Shown: positions 12,065-23,282 of the stretch, one piece after another
Position numbering within the stretch: the first letter of the stretch is position 1
Layout of the letters: each line of letters opens with the position of its first letter
From: Quercus robur
Lineage: Eukaryota > Streptophyta > Magnoliopsida > Fagales > Fagaceae
Assembly: GCF_932294415.1 (NCBI RefSeq)
Contig: NC_065541.1
Span: forward strand, 66,928,695 to 66,992,694
Length of the DNA: 64,000 bases
Direction: 5' to 3'
Made by a program: the position numbers and the translations under genes
The notes under the pieces: model-generated
Told to the model about the DNA's origin: nothing
The model's input: only the letters and a program-made list of their open reading frames with translations
Database searches by the model: none

Positions 12065-15000
12065 TTAGGAAGTGGGGGAAGTTTGTAGCTTTGAAAGCTG
12101 TGCTTGACGGCGTCCTAAATGGAATGCAGTGACTATCCACAATAAGCACACCTGAGTAGTGGAAGCAAAGGTGAATAAATTCTCCAGAATCTCACCTTAA
12201 CCAAAAAGAATATAAGGAACAAAAAAGAAGAGAGAAGTAAAGTTAACTATACACATACAGGTAAGGCATATATTGAGACAGTTGACGTTCTCCCATTGAG
12301 AGTGCTAGAAAGTAGCTTGTACATCCCTGCAGCGGTAGCATCTCCAAGTCTTTGAACAACTACATCTATACACACCTGCAGTAGTATATACTCAGAGAGT
12401 GTATTGATGAGCTTTGCTATTAACCCTTTATGTGTGGCATCCAATTAATGTAGCATAAGTCACACACTGAAACAATGTATTCCTATAACAGATGGCATGT
12501 TATGAAGCCATGTTTTCTCTTTAGATCAAAGCCCTATCTCAACTTGAGGAACCTCTAAAACTAAATTCAGGACTTCTGAATTTACATAAACACAACCAGC
12601 TGCCAAAAGTTTCTATGTGATTAAAACAAAAACAAAAATAAATTCTGGGAAAAAAGGGGTCATGCCTTTGCTTTGTATTTCTCATCCTGAGAGACAACTG
12701 TAAATAGGAGTTCTCTTCCAGGCCTGGTCACAACATAAGTAACAACCTGCACAATAATAAAGTCGGAATTTTTAAAACCTACTTAACAATCATATATTGA
12801 CCTTCAACTTCAGCCATCTTTCTTCCTAAACACAACATAATTTCCCTTTAAGAATGAATATGTGGAGAGTGAAATTTAGTCAACAATAAAACCAGAGGAT
12901 GACTGCAGAATGAGTAAAAAATGGGTCTAAGAAGGAAAACACAACTCGCATTTACACAAGACATACCTTTCGCAAGGTCTCAGACACAGCAATGGCTACC
13001 CAAGTTGGCCAAATGGCAATAGCAATCAAATTTAAGAATGAAACAAAAGGAGCAGAGCAAAGAGCTATAGTAACCCCAGCAACAGTAAGAACGCGCCCCT
13101 GTATTTTAACAAATGAAAGCAACATAAATAACAAAAGTTAAATAGATGATGATACATTTATTTCATTAACTTGCAGGACATATATATTACTTGGAGATAT
13201 TGATCCTATGTCCTATTGAATTTAAAAAATGCAACGTCTGGGCACAATACATAAAACTGCAGAAAATTTATACAACTTTAAGATGATTTAGCTCCTAGGA
13301 AAAATGTCTTTATTTTTCCTTCAAAAAGTTACGTATTTTTTCTCAAAGATGCCTTAAAATGCATGGAAACTCATTACATGTCAAGAAATAGGAATAGGAA
13401 TCACAATTCCAATATATTTAACAAACATTAGTACGTGTACAACTGCAGTTGACAAAATGAGTTTTGCATAAAACAATAATTAAATTGCTAAGGAAACTGA
13501 TATATGGCACTTCCTAGATCTCCAAGCGTACTGCCACCTCTCAAGGTTAGAAGTCTTGATTTTGTACTAGAGTCAGTCATTATGGATTTTCAAAACTACT
13601 AACAGAAACTCAACAATACATTAAAAGCCTGAAGAATTTTAAGTCAGCAGAATATAGGTACCATCTAGATTTACCACACCTGGGCCCCTCCAAATTCACC
13701 CAAACTAAAAATAAAAAAGACATTGAAGGATTAGGGTCATCATTCGTATGGTTGTGTACTTTGGAAGGCAATTAGACTTGGATGGGGATTCTTCTCTAGA
13801 TTTGGGGGGCTTGGTTTAGGTGATGGCAGAAGAATTAGGTTCTGGGAGGATGTGTGGTGCTCTGATAGGAGTGTAGCATCCTTATATCCTATGTTGTTTC
13901 AGCTAGTAGTTAGCAAAGAGACCATGGTGTTGGATTACATTGAGATGAGAAATGGAGGAATCCAGTGGATCCCCATGTTTGTGAGATGTACTCATGATTG
14001 GGAGCTAGAAATTTTGCTCATTTTTTTCCCAAAGTCTCTATTCATTCCAGCTCCAAATAGGAATGGATATACAACCTGCATACTCCTTAGATTCTTCTTT
14101 TGTACATTTGTTTCTTTGTTACCTCTATATAAAAAAGGGAGGAGGGGTGGAGAAAGAGAGAAATTCCATTTAAGAGGTTTACAGCATATAAACATAGATA
14201 TATATATCCATCAGCTGCCAACCAAATACTTGTCCTTTTTTCAGGCCTTAAATGAGCTATATTTTATAATGTTCTCAAAAGGCCTATTAGTTTCATTATT
14301 GAAGACAAAACCTCAAATTCAGATATAAGCATAAAACTAACCATGAGGCATGCACCCTCAGGAGGCAAAGATCTAAGTAAGTTCTTTAGACATTATTTCT
14401 CATATTCTTTGTTGTAACACCATGATATAACATCTAAATGACAGCCGAAATTCATCTTATAAATAACATACCGTCAAGGTAAGTTGTCCGGCAAGAATAA
14501 AAGCAGCAATGAAACTATTTATCTGGGCAAACAATCTTCTTCTCTCAACAGAGCTAGTAATAGTTGCAGCGATTACGCTCGCTTTCTGCAGAAGCAGAAA
14601 ATGAATACAAATTCAAATTAATAATTACAAGTGCAACAGTGGTTGATAAATTAAGCACAGAAAATTCAACCCAACTGAATTCAACCAAGGTGTAGATCCC
14701 AACTGAAAATCAAGCACTAAAAACATGACTTTGGACATGGACAGGAATTTCTGTACAGACACAAATCCATATCTGGTGTGGGTTGCTTGTGCATGAAAGA
14801 AGACATGTCTTCTTTTTAACAGATTAACATAATATGTGCTAGCTATTATAATGTATGGTAATCAATACCAATAAAAGAGAAAACATAAAAAATTTAAAAA
14901 AAAAAAATGTAAATGGAATGAGAAAAGATTTAGTCTGATCCCAAAAAGAGGACAGTAAACAAAGTTGGCTAGAAAAATATCAAATGAGTAAGCCATTTCT

Positions 15001-18000
15001 TATGCTTCCTTTCCCTTTCCTCATTCTTCCTAAGAATCAGAGGGAGGTAAAGATGGCAAAGGAAAAAGAAAATTGTACTTCAGCTTTTTAAGCACACAAA
15101 GAACAATTCATGTAAGTCCAAATCACACAACATATATTGAGAGGTTTATTCTAGAATCAAAGTACATTTTTTGCGACTGAGAAATATCTTACTTGGAAAT
15201 AGAAGAATGAAGAGACAACTGCACTAAGCCACAGGAACAAAGACACGTACAACAAATAAGTTGAAGACAATATGAGCCGGAGTCCATCTAAGATGGTCCA
15301 AAGCTGAGGCTTTGCCATGGAACTCGGAAACTTAGGAGAAGAATTTCTGAGAGGTTGTGCAGTCTGCCGATCACCATGAACCTCGTTTTGTTGATCAAGA
15401 TCAGCTTCCCTAGAAACAAAAAAGAAACCAAGTCAAGAAATATGAGGTTTAGCCCTTACATCCCTGATCCAACCCATGCTTTCCAATAAATTATAACAGA
15501 TCAGTTTGAACCTTCTTTGAGAAAGCTTTTTAAACAGTTACCCAGAAACTGAGTTGAAGTTTCCAGGCATGGCTTGGGTATCAAAATCAGAAGGGCAAAA
15601 AATCTTGTCATTTATATATTTATTATTCAGATTACATAAACCACATGTCAGCATATAGATTCAAGGCCGTTTAACTACATTGAGGCTAGGACTGATATGA
15701 TAGGAAATACGCAAGCCCACCCCCCCCCCCCCCCCCCCCCCCACAAAAGAAAAAAAGCAAATAAATGAAAGAAGAAAAGAACGAGAAATTATGAACACAA
15801 CCTAGAGAATTTTACCATCTTTTAGTCACTTATGCAATCAAAAAATTAGAGATATAGCTGACCTGATGGGAGTTAATTCCTCAGGAAGATGGGAATTATG
15901 GGATACATCCTTGTTTATCCCTTTTGATGACTGTGCAGCAAATTCCATTAGCAAAGCAGCAAATAGGAGTAGAACTGCAAGGAATCAACCTTGGATTAAA
16001 ACCCACCGAAAACAAGAAGGAAAGAGAGTTAAGCAAATTTACAATTTCCAAGGAGCTGAACAAGCAATCTTACATGGCCCCAACCAAGCCATTCCGGTGG
16101 CAAACAATGACCCAAAAAGCTGGCCAAGTGTGGCACCGGCACCAATGAACCCAAACAATCTTGAACCTGACTGAATACAGAACGAGTTAAATATGTATCA
16201 AAATATCAACTTGTTATCAGATATCTTGTGGCAGCAAACAGACCTCGCTGTCCATGACATCAATCACTCTTGCCCAAGTTGAAGAAATTGTTATTAGATT
16301 AAGCAGAGCAACCTTCAAAAAAGCAAAAATTCCCATGAAGATCTAAATTTTGGAAATACTCTACAATATCTAAAAGTCAAAAAATAATAAATAGACCTTA
16401 AAAAATAAGATTAATTTCATACCCAAAGGAAGAATGCAACTCTCACTAAAATATAAAACCATCCATGGTTATCCCATTGTACAGAGTATGTAGAATTAGC
16501 ATCAACCTTTTGTTCCTCTTTTGAAGTAGAGGATGTAGCCACTGATCCCTAGACAAGGGGGGAAAAAGAGCAAATTAGTGCGGGATGAAAACAGAATCAA
16601 ATTTGGGGAGTGAGCAAGCAGCTCAATAAAAAACAATTATTTTATAATAAGATTCTAATCTTACCTTTAATTTGGATAATGAATATCCAGCCGATGAGGA
16701 AAGCCATAGAATGAAGAATAAAACAAGTGATATGCTAAAAAACCTGTGTATCAAAACCAATGCCTGGAATTTCAAGAAGCAACTATTACAGGAGGATATG
16801 TGAAGAAACATAACTTAAAACTAAAGGGAAAACCAAAACAATAAAAAAATCTACTGACTTCAAAATGAATTTTCCTTTTTTTTGCTTTTATAAATGAAAA
16901 TTAATTCACGAAGATAACCAGATGCAGAACAATTAGATACCACCAAAACTAATGATTTCAAACACCTTATTTGGTTATAGGTGAATTTGAATGGCTATTG
17001 GCTACCCCAAAAGAAGTGATTATTGTTCAACTAATGAGAAAACTACACTACTCATTACCATTGTGGGCAATGAAAATAATGGGGCATGGGCGGTATGTAA
17101 TCAATGACCACACCTATGTGCTCTTATGATCAGAGTTTAAGATCAAAAGATGTGGGGAACAGCAATGACAACAGAGCATAAGACACTTAGTCATGGTTAG
17201 AGGGTAAGGCACATGAAAAACACACATAGGTTGACTATCTCTTTTGGAAAGCCCAAAGAAATTGAATTGGGGTAGCTAAAATCCAGCAAACTAAACAAAT
17301 AAGTATGGTTAATCCTCTCAAGAAAACACAAAAATGATTATAGACATTGCAATCACCAGTTTTGCCCACTGAAACCATAACATTGCACATTGATACAAGC
17401 ATGTTCTAAAATACAGAGTTTGAACACATAGTATGCATTGTCCAGTACATGGCAACATAATTACTTGGATATTTTACAAGCCAAAAACAAGTCATTTATC
17501 ATTGACAAGCTAATATTTATTAAGTACACCACATATCATAGTCCTCTTCATCAAAATCATCATTTACCTCAGCATTGTCATTGTACATCTCATACACATT
17601 CACCCACATCACATAAGCTAACTAAAAACATACAAAACCCAATTCATCACCCCATCTTCTATTTTGCATTCATTTTCCCTTTCCTTACATTAATTCTTAA
17701 AATTTATCACAAAAACATAAGTGGGCCAATCATAAAACCAATCCAAGAAACTCATACACTTGAATATATATACTAATTAAATGGTGGGTTCAATTCATAC
17801 ATACCTTGCCTTTGGAAAGACTAGGCAAAGAGAAAATGAAAGTGGAAAGAGGAGCAGCAATCAAAGTAAGCACCAAGGACCCCACAAAGAGACCCGGCAG
17901 GTTTGATATGCCCAATGAGATTGCACCATCATCACGCAAAGGAAGCACCACGAAGTAGGCGCTCAAGATCTAAAGCTCAAAAAATAACAACGACCCAGTT

Positions 18001-18018
18001 GAGTGAAAATTGAGAATA

Positions 18019-18053
<35 letters not shown>

Positions 18054-18205
18054 ATATGTGATAAAGGTGAATGAATGAATCAGAGGGGGAGGCTTACGAA
18101 GAAGAAGCAAGAGGAGGAGTGGAGCAATATGGAAGTCTCGTGAGGGTGCACTGTAACGAATATGGAGAGGATCGCATCTAAGCGGGGCCTGCTTATCATG
18201 TTCAT
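12065..18205 (-). CDS. TLC/NTT-like (ADP,ATP carrier-type) multi-pass membrane protein
   Basis: Thirteen exons read on the minus strand: 18205-18098, 17969-17805, 16763-16665, 16548-16423, 16312-16244, 16170-16074, 15974-15863, 15409-15193, 14585-14472, 13098-12967, 12746-12666, 12375-12259 and 12151-12065. They sum to 1524 nt (507 aa) with every phase matching. The protein has about ten to twelve hydrophobic helices split by a polar loop (about residues 250-300). LFGFIGAGATLGQLFGSL and the C-terminal TRPGRELLFTVV, KYKAK, and VDVV-like VQRLGDATAAG blocks match the bacterial/plastid TLC nucleotide-transporter group of the major facilitator superfamily. Transport of ATP/ADP or another nucleotide is inferred from family; substrate and compartment are unknown. 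The splice site after exon 11 is GC-AG (see findings). A LINE fragment and a 23-base C-run lie in its introns. The start is the first ATG of the frame; Met3 is an alternative. Confidence 0.85.
13747..14035 (+). mobile_element. LINE fragment (region after the reverse transcriptase)
   Basis: One frame reads through LWKAIRLGWGFFSRFGGLGL, GDGRRIRFWEDVWC and THDWELEILL, the conserved segment C-terminal to the reverse transcriptase of plant L1-type LINEs, before the zinc-finger (zf-RVT) part. It lies in the intron between exons 9 and 10 of the TLC-like gene, in antisense to it. Only this internal piece is recognised; neither the polymerase core nor a 3' tail is seen, so it is an old truncated copy. 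Confidence 0.85.
15720..15742. repeat. Poly-C run of 23 bases
   Basis: An uninterrupted run of C lies in the intron between exons 7 and 8 of the TLC-like gene (a G-run in the transcript). Such runs are rare in AT-rich plant introns, are length-variable, and are prone to sequencing and assembly error. Confidence 0.95.
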
Positions 18206-19425
18206 CGTGTTTGGTTGTCGCTGTAAAAGACAATAACGGAGGAACTTTGTGAGTTTTATTGAACATTTACTCCAGCTCCATGGTCAAAGGACTCAGAGCA
18301 GACATGACTTTGTATAATATATAGTCTTTTGTCCCTACCATTTCTTTTTTTTTCTTTTCTTTTTTCAGTAACGTTATAAACATAATGTTTTTTCACTTTT
18401 ATTTTTTGGAAAAACATTTAATATAATGAGAAACAAAAAATAATAACTAAACAACTCATGAACAAACTCTCTAAATTCCCGCTTATATTAAAAACTGATT
18501 GGTGTGATCTAATGATAAAGAGCTATCATCAGGAGTGAACGCTGTAAAATGAAACTCTCTAAAAATAAAAATAAAAAAAAAACTCCAAATTATATGATAA
18601 TGAAATGAAAAAAAATTAAGTATAAACTCCAGATTGTTTGAGTTCAACACCATTGTTTGGTGGTGAACTCAATCTTAAATTGTGTTCAAATTAAAATTAA
18701 ATAAATAATTTTATTTTAATACTGACATTGTTTGATGATGAACTAAAGTGGTTATGGTTGAAAATGTTATAACATGAGTACAAAAAAGATATAAGCCCTT
18801 TTTTTTTTATAATATTTATAAAGTGGTGTTCTAGCCTTTTTTTTTTTTTTTTTTCAAACTATTTCATTTCCTACTCGAAACATTCTCAAAAATCATATGA
18901 GCTTATAGTATGGTGGATTAAACTAGGGGAAACAACAACCCCAACCTTTTTTTTTTTTTTTAATCCTTTATAATATTTATATCTATTAAACATTTTTAAA
19001 GATATAGCCTCTAGGTTTATGTCACCGCCAGACCAATAAACCCACCACTTTAGTATTCCTGTGGGGGTGACCTAATTAATTTGAATTCAACAAAAACTAG
19101 AATATTGAATTGAATCAGGTTTGGAAGTATAGTTGAATGAACTCTGGTACATTGGTGAAAATATATTTTAGCGAAAAAAATAAAAAGGCCAAAAGATACA
19201 CAGTTCATGAAATGAAAAGGCCAAAAATAAAAGGGGCACGATTGGTTTAGATGTTATAAAGATCATGTATACTATTATTATATTAAAAATGACAAAAATT
19301 TTTCTACACTTTCCAATATATTATATAACAATTTATAAGATTATCAACGTGTAACGTTTAAACTAATCAAACAATTTATTAAAAAAGTTATGTAACTAAA
19401 GTTACATATGGATGATCCTTTCAAC
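18206..19425. other. Upstream region of the TLC-like gene, with a SINE remnant
   Basis: Intergenic DNA between the divergently transcribed TLC-like and macro-domain genes. The first 100 bp should hold the 5' UTR of the TLC-like gene. The rest is AT-rich with T-runs at 18799, 18839 and 18948. Apart from the SINE fragment, nothing coding is seen. Confidence 0.5.
18489..18590 (+). mobile_element. SINE, 3' portion only
   Basis: Reads AACTGATTGGTGTGATCT, then AATGATAAAGAGCTATCATC, GAAACTCTCT and an A-rich tail. This matches the 3' half of the full SINE at 29663-29814 in reverse complement. The tRNA-like head is missing, so the copy is 5'-truncated. Confidence 0.75.
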
Positions 19426-19610
19426 CTAGTTTGCGTTTAGATATGGCTTATTTTGCTGAGAACTCAAAACTTATTGTTGAAAACACTGTAACAAAATATT
19501 TTTTTATTGCTCAAATTTATTGTTTACCCACAATTTGCACTTGGGAACCAGCCAAAAATGCAGCTTACCAAAACGTAAACGTAAATGCAACTTACCCAAA
19601 CGGAGCTCTA
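19426..19610 (+). repeat. hAT-like MITE, diverged copy
   Basis: Starts TTTGCGTTTAGATATGGC, carries the family core GAAAACACTGTAACAAAATA and ends CTTACCCAAACGGAGCTC, giving inverted tips. It lies in the shared upstream region of the TLC-like and macro-domain genes. Confidence 0.65.
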
Positions 19611-19674
19611 GTGTGTAAATATAATTTGAGTTAAAAATAGATAAACCATAGTGTATTTTGGTAAAATAAATAGA

Positions 19675-20058
19675 GGGTAAATTGTAAATTACACCCCTAA
19701 AGTTTGAGATGTCTAGATTTTACATCCTAAAGTTTCAAAATTATGATTTTATTCCCTGAAGTTTGAGAGTGTTTGGATTTTATACCATACATTTTAGAAT
19801 TTGGGTTTTACTCCCTAAATTTCAGGGATGTTTGGATTTTACTATCTAATATTTGGAAGTGTTTGGATTTTACACCCTAAAATTTTAGAATTTTGGGTGT
19901 AAAATTCAAACACTTCCAAACTTTAGGGGATAAAATCCATATTTTGAAACGTCAGGTGTAAAATTCAAATTCTAAACTTTCAATTTACCCCCTAAACTTT
20001 CAAAGTGTAAAATCTAAACTTGTCCAAGTATAATTTTCAATTTACCCCCTAAATAAAA
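19675..20058. repeat. Fold-back repeat with internal repeats
   Basis: The left half repeats the motif GTTTGGATTTTA with ACCCTAAA-type spacers at least four times. The right half carries the inverse, such as GTGTAAAATTCAAACACTTC and ATTTACCCCCTAAA. The two halves can fold into one long imperfect hairpin centred near 19895. It probably is a fold-back MITE; transcripts of it would be double-stranded. Confidence 0.7.
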
Positions 20059-20131
20059 ATGTTAACAAACAAGCAGGTGACACGTGGGCAATAGTAGAGA
20101 GGCGCGGGCAAGAATATTGGTCAATTCCTCG

Positions 20132-20304
20132 AAGAGAGATGCTACGTCCACAATATTTTTATAACAAATCACAGGTGGTTAGTTGTTATTGGTTCAAATT
20201 TAAAACTAATGCTAAGATTACTTTTTTACCCCAATAATAACAACTAGTAACAACCTACCACTTAGGATTTGTTGTAAAAATATTGTAGACATGTCATTTC
20301 TCTT
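20132..20304. repeat. MITE with about 40-bp terminal inverted repeats
   Basis: The left end AAGAGAGATGCTACGTCCAC and the right end, read inverted, AAGAGAAATGACATGTCTAC continue in parallel through CAATATTTTTA and ACAAATC. CCTCG on both sides is a likely target duplication. The same family occurs at 62352-62546, at 62556-62640 and as an old relic at 21355-21500. The element ends 200 bp before the macro-domain start codon. Confidence 0.75.
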
Positions 20305-20503
20305 CCTCGAACTGCAGAGAGATCAAAAGAAAAGAGAGCATTGAAGATTTAGGGCTCGTTTAGTAATGTTGTATTTTTTTTAAAATAGGCGTAGTAAAAA
20401 AGCGTGTGAAATTACGTGTAATATTATTTATACACAAAAAAAAATTGTTTTTCAAACCACCTACCAAACAGCCCCTTATAATCCCAACCCCACCCTCCTC
20501 CCG

Positions 20504-20824
20504 ATGAGTAGCACTTGGTGCAGAGGACGATCACTACTCGTAGCTTCCAGAACCCTCAAAACAACACCAACGAAAACAATCAAAACTATCATCACTTCTT
20601 CAACGCTGAAGCTGAACCCGAATCCTACTTCTACAAGATTCTTCCACTATCGAACCCGTCTCACTCATTCATCACCACCGTTTTTAATGGCTGCTGCTAG
20701 GGTTTCCAATGAAGGAGGAGACGGCGTCGTTCGCTTCCCTCTGTCTCCTTCCGCAGCTCTCGTTATTCAGAAGGGAGATATCACCAAATGGTTCGTTGAC
20801 TCCAAAACCGATGCCATTGTCAGT

Positions 20825-20858
<34 letters not shown>

Positions 20859-23282
20859 ACAACATTGTTTATGTATATAATATATGACTGAGCAAATCGA
20901 TTAAGTTCTCGTTATTTATAATGGCCAAACAAATTGTTGATTAATCTGTGTGTTTAACTGCGTATTGATTGATATTGTCGATCTTAGTGAAATGCCTAAA
21001 ATATCATGACCCATGTTCTATTTTCATCATTTTCGACCCTGAAATTTTAAAATGTACTACATTTCGACACACACATACACATACCCACCAAAAAAAAACA
21101 CTAACAGAATTGGATGGAAGGAAGAAATGGAATATGTATTGTATTTTGATTTTGAATTGTGATTCCATGTTACCAGTTATGCTATCAATTTAAATTAATA
21201 GGTTCAGTGACCACCCTGACTTGAAAAAAAAATGTATATATATACTTTAAAATATATATATTATATACTAAATTAACCTATTTTGACCATCTTAATAAAA
21301 TTTTTGAACACCTTTACTTGAGAATAATAAGAATTTGAGTTCAATAAATATAAGAGTTTTCACAATAATTTCACAATAAATTTTATGTGATAAGCTGTTA
21401 CTAATTCTAATTCGGGTTCAATATTGACGTGTTTTACTCACTAATAATAGGCTAACAACTTGTTGCATAAGATTTGTTATGAAATTGTTGTAGTCACTTT
21501 ATTATTCTCATATCAGCATTTTCAATTTGCAATTTATCTTTTTTTTCTTATTCTCTTTGATAGTACAAAAAAATTATATTATTTCATGTATTTGAATGTT
21601 TTTTTTTGTGACGTTATGTATTTGCATGGTTTTTTTTTTTTTTTTTTGTGACGTTAATATGTTCGAATTCTCTCTTTATAAATTTTGAATAATTTAGTAA
21701 TTACCCTAAAAAAAATTCCTAGGGTCGCCACTGACCTATATGGTCGTGGAGCCCACATGTTGTGAGAGGAAGGATTCATATATTGGATGTATGAGGTAAT
21801 TGTTGCAATGGGTGCCATTGTTACCTGATTGCATAATTAGGGATTCAGAAGCTACTTTATCTAGTTTCTTATTTGCAATGAATTATCAATTACTATGAGT
21901 TCCAGTGCGTCTTTCTTCATTATGAGGGACATGTTCTGCAGGTTAATCCAGCAAATGAGCAAATGCTTGGAGGTGGGGGTGCAGATGGGGGTAATACATT
22001 AATCTCTTATGGGTATTTGTTGTAATAGCAATAAGACAACGACCATAACTTTGATACTTCTGTGTTTTTTTTTCTTCAGCTATACATAGAGCTGCTGGTC
22101 CAGACCTCCTTCAAGCTTGTTATAAAGTTCCAGAAGTCAGCCCTGGAGTTCGTTGCCCCACAGGAGAAGCAAGGCTTACCCCGTAAGCTCTTATGGCCTA
22201 AGTTCTGTTTTTTACTTACGGCATTGTTTTAACTTGTATGTCAGAAACACATATCAATAGACTAACTAGTTGTATCATAACTATGCAGAGGTTTTAAATT
22301 GCCTGCATCTCATGTAATTCACACCGTTGGACCCATCTACAATGCTGATAGTAACCCTCAAGCCTCTCTGAGAAATGCATATAGGTACTTCTTGTGTATG
22401 TTGCTGCTATTATAGTTAGCATGTTTTATTTGTCACTGTTAAAGATGATTTCTTTTTGCCAAATCAATTACAGGAACAGCTTGAGTGTTGCCAAAGAAAA
22501 CAGCATTCAATATATTGCATTTCCTGCCATATCCTGTGGTGTGTATGGGTAAGCTGAACAGCTGTCACTAACAAGGTGTTTCAAGCACAGGATTACACAT
22601 ATTTCTTATAACATAGAAAAACAGCTTATCTTCTTGGTTGCTTTTATTGAGTCCTAACATCTGTTGCCCTTAATGACAAGAATTTCGAATGGAGAATTCA
22701 TTTACCTAAGTGATGTGGACTGAGTCAATTAAATTTTTGACCTTTCAATAACTCATGCTTTAACGTGCTCTTAATTCAGTTCTAATCAATAACATGAGGA
22801 AAATTACCAATGTTCTTCATAATTTTGGCAACAAAAACATTATGAAAATTACTTGCTCAGTTGAAGTTATAAATGACTGAGGTATAGTTGTGGATTCTAA
22901 TTTCTCCTCTTTAGATGTCCATAAAAAGTGTATGAAAATTATATCTTTTTTATATTCCTTATCATATCTTTCAGATATCCTTTCGATGAAGCTGCGACGA
23001 TAGCTATATCTACAGTTAAAGAGTCCTCAAATGACTTTAAAGAGGTATTCCTCTATTTTTTTCTTCTTCTTTTTTTTTTTCTTTTTTTTTTTTGCTTTGG
23101 ACTCCACATTTCCAGTATCTTCACTTATTTTATGTGGCAAAGTTGTTTGGTTCTTATAAATGTGCAATTTCTTGTGAACTGGCATTTACATGATGTATTG
23201 TTTGCAGGTACACTTTGTTCTATTCTCTCCAGATATTTACAATGTGTGGTTGAACAAGGCAAACGAAGTGCTGAAAGATTAG
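20504..23282 (+). CDS. Macro-domain protein (ADP-ribose-1''-phosphate / O-acetyl-ADP-ribose hydrolase type)
   Basis: Seven exons: 20504-20818, 21942-21990, 22080-22182, 22289-22384, 22474-22548, 22975-23044 and 23208-23282. They join in frame to 260 aa. Residues 1-60 are rich in Ser, Thr and Arg with almost no acidic residues, like an organelle-targeting peptide; Met62 (MAAARVS) is an alternative start for an untargeted form. The macro domain runs from about residue 75 to the end. It shows the MacroD-type ligand loop NPANEQMLGGGGADG followed by AIHRAAGP, VIHTVGP, and the second loop AISCGVYGYP. These are the residues that bind ADP-ribose and activate water in this class. Plant homologues are annotated as Appr-1-p processing enzymes. 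A (CT)n run begins eight bases after the first donor. Confidence 0.93.
20827..20854. repeat. (CT)14 microsatellite beside a splice donor
   Basis: A pure CT run starts eight bases into intron 1 of the macro-domain gene, just after GTCAGTGC. Length changes here would alter the sequence next to the 5' splice site. Confidence 0.9.
21355..21500. repeat. Old MITE relic in macro-gene intron 1
   Basis: The left part TTTTCACAATAATTTCACAA and the right part GATTTGTTATGAAATTGTTG are inverted copies. The middle has the GTTACTAATTC...GGTTCAA layout of the MITE at 20132. It is strongly diverged, so the family assignment is tentative. Confidence 0.5.

Noticed and set aside
12247-12444. Termination of the TLC-like protein at the TAG near 12247
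   Set aside because: A good GT donor at 12258 and an acceptor at 12152 lead to VCLLWIVTAFHLG, the expected family C-terminus, so the stop is intronic.
13852-14328. 158-codon open frame as a host gene
   Set aside because: Its first part is the conserved post-reverse-transcriptase segment of a LINE, and it lies antisense in an intron of the TLC-like gene; the later part has no motif.
20515-20891. Alternative frames over the first macro-domain exon
   Set aside because: They are shifted shadows of the real frame and run into the CT microsatellite.
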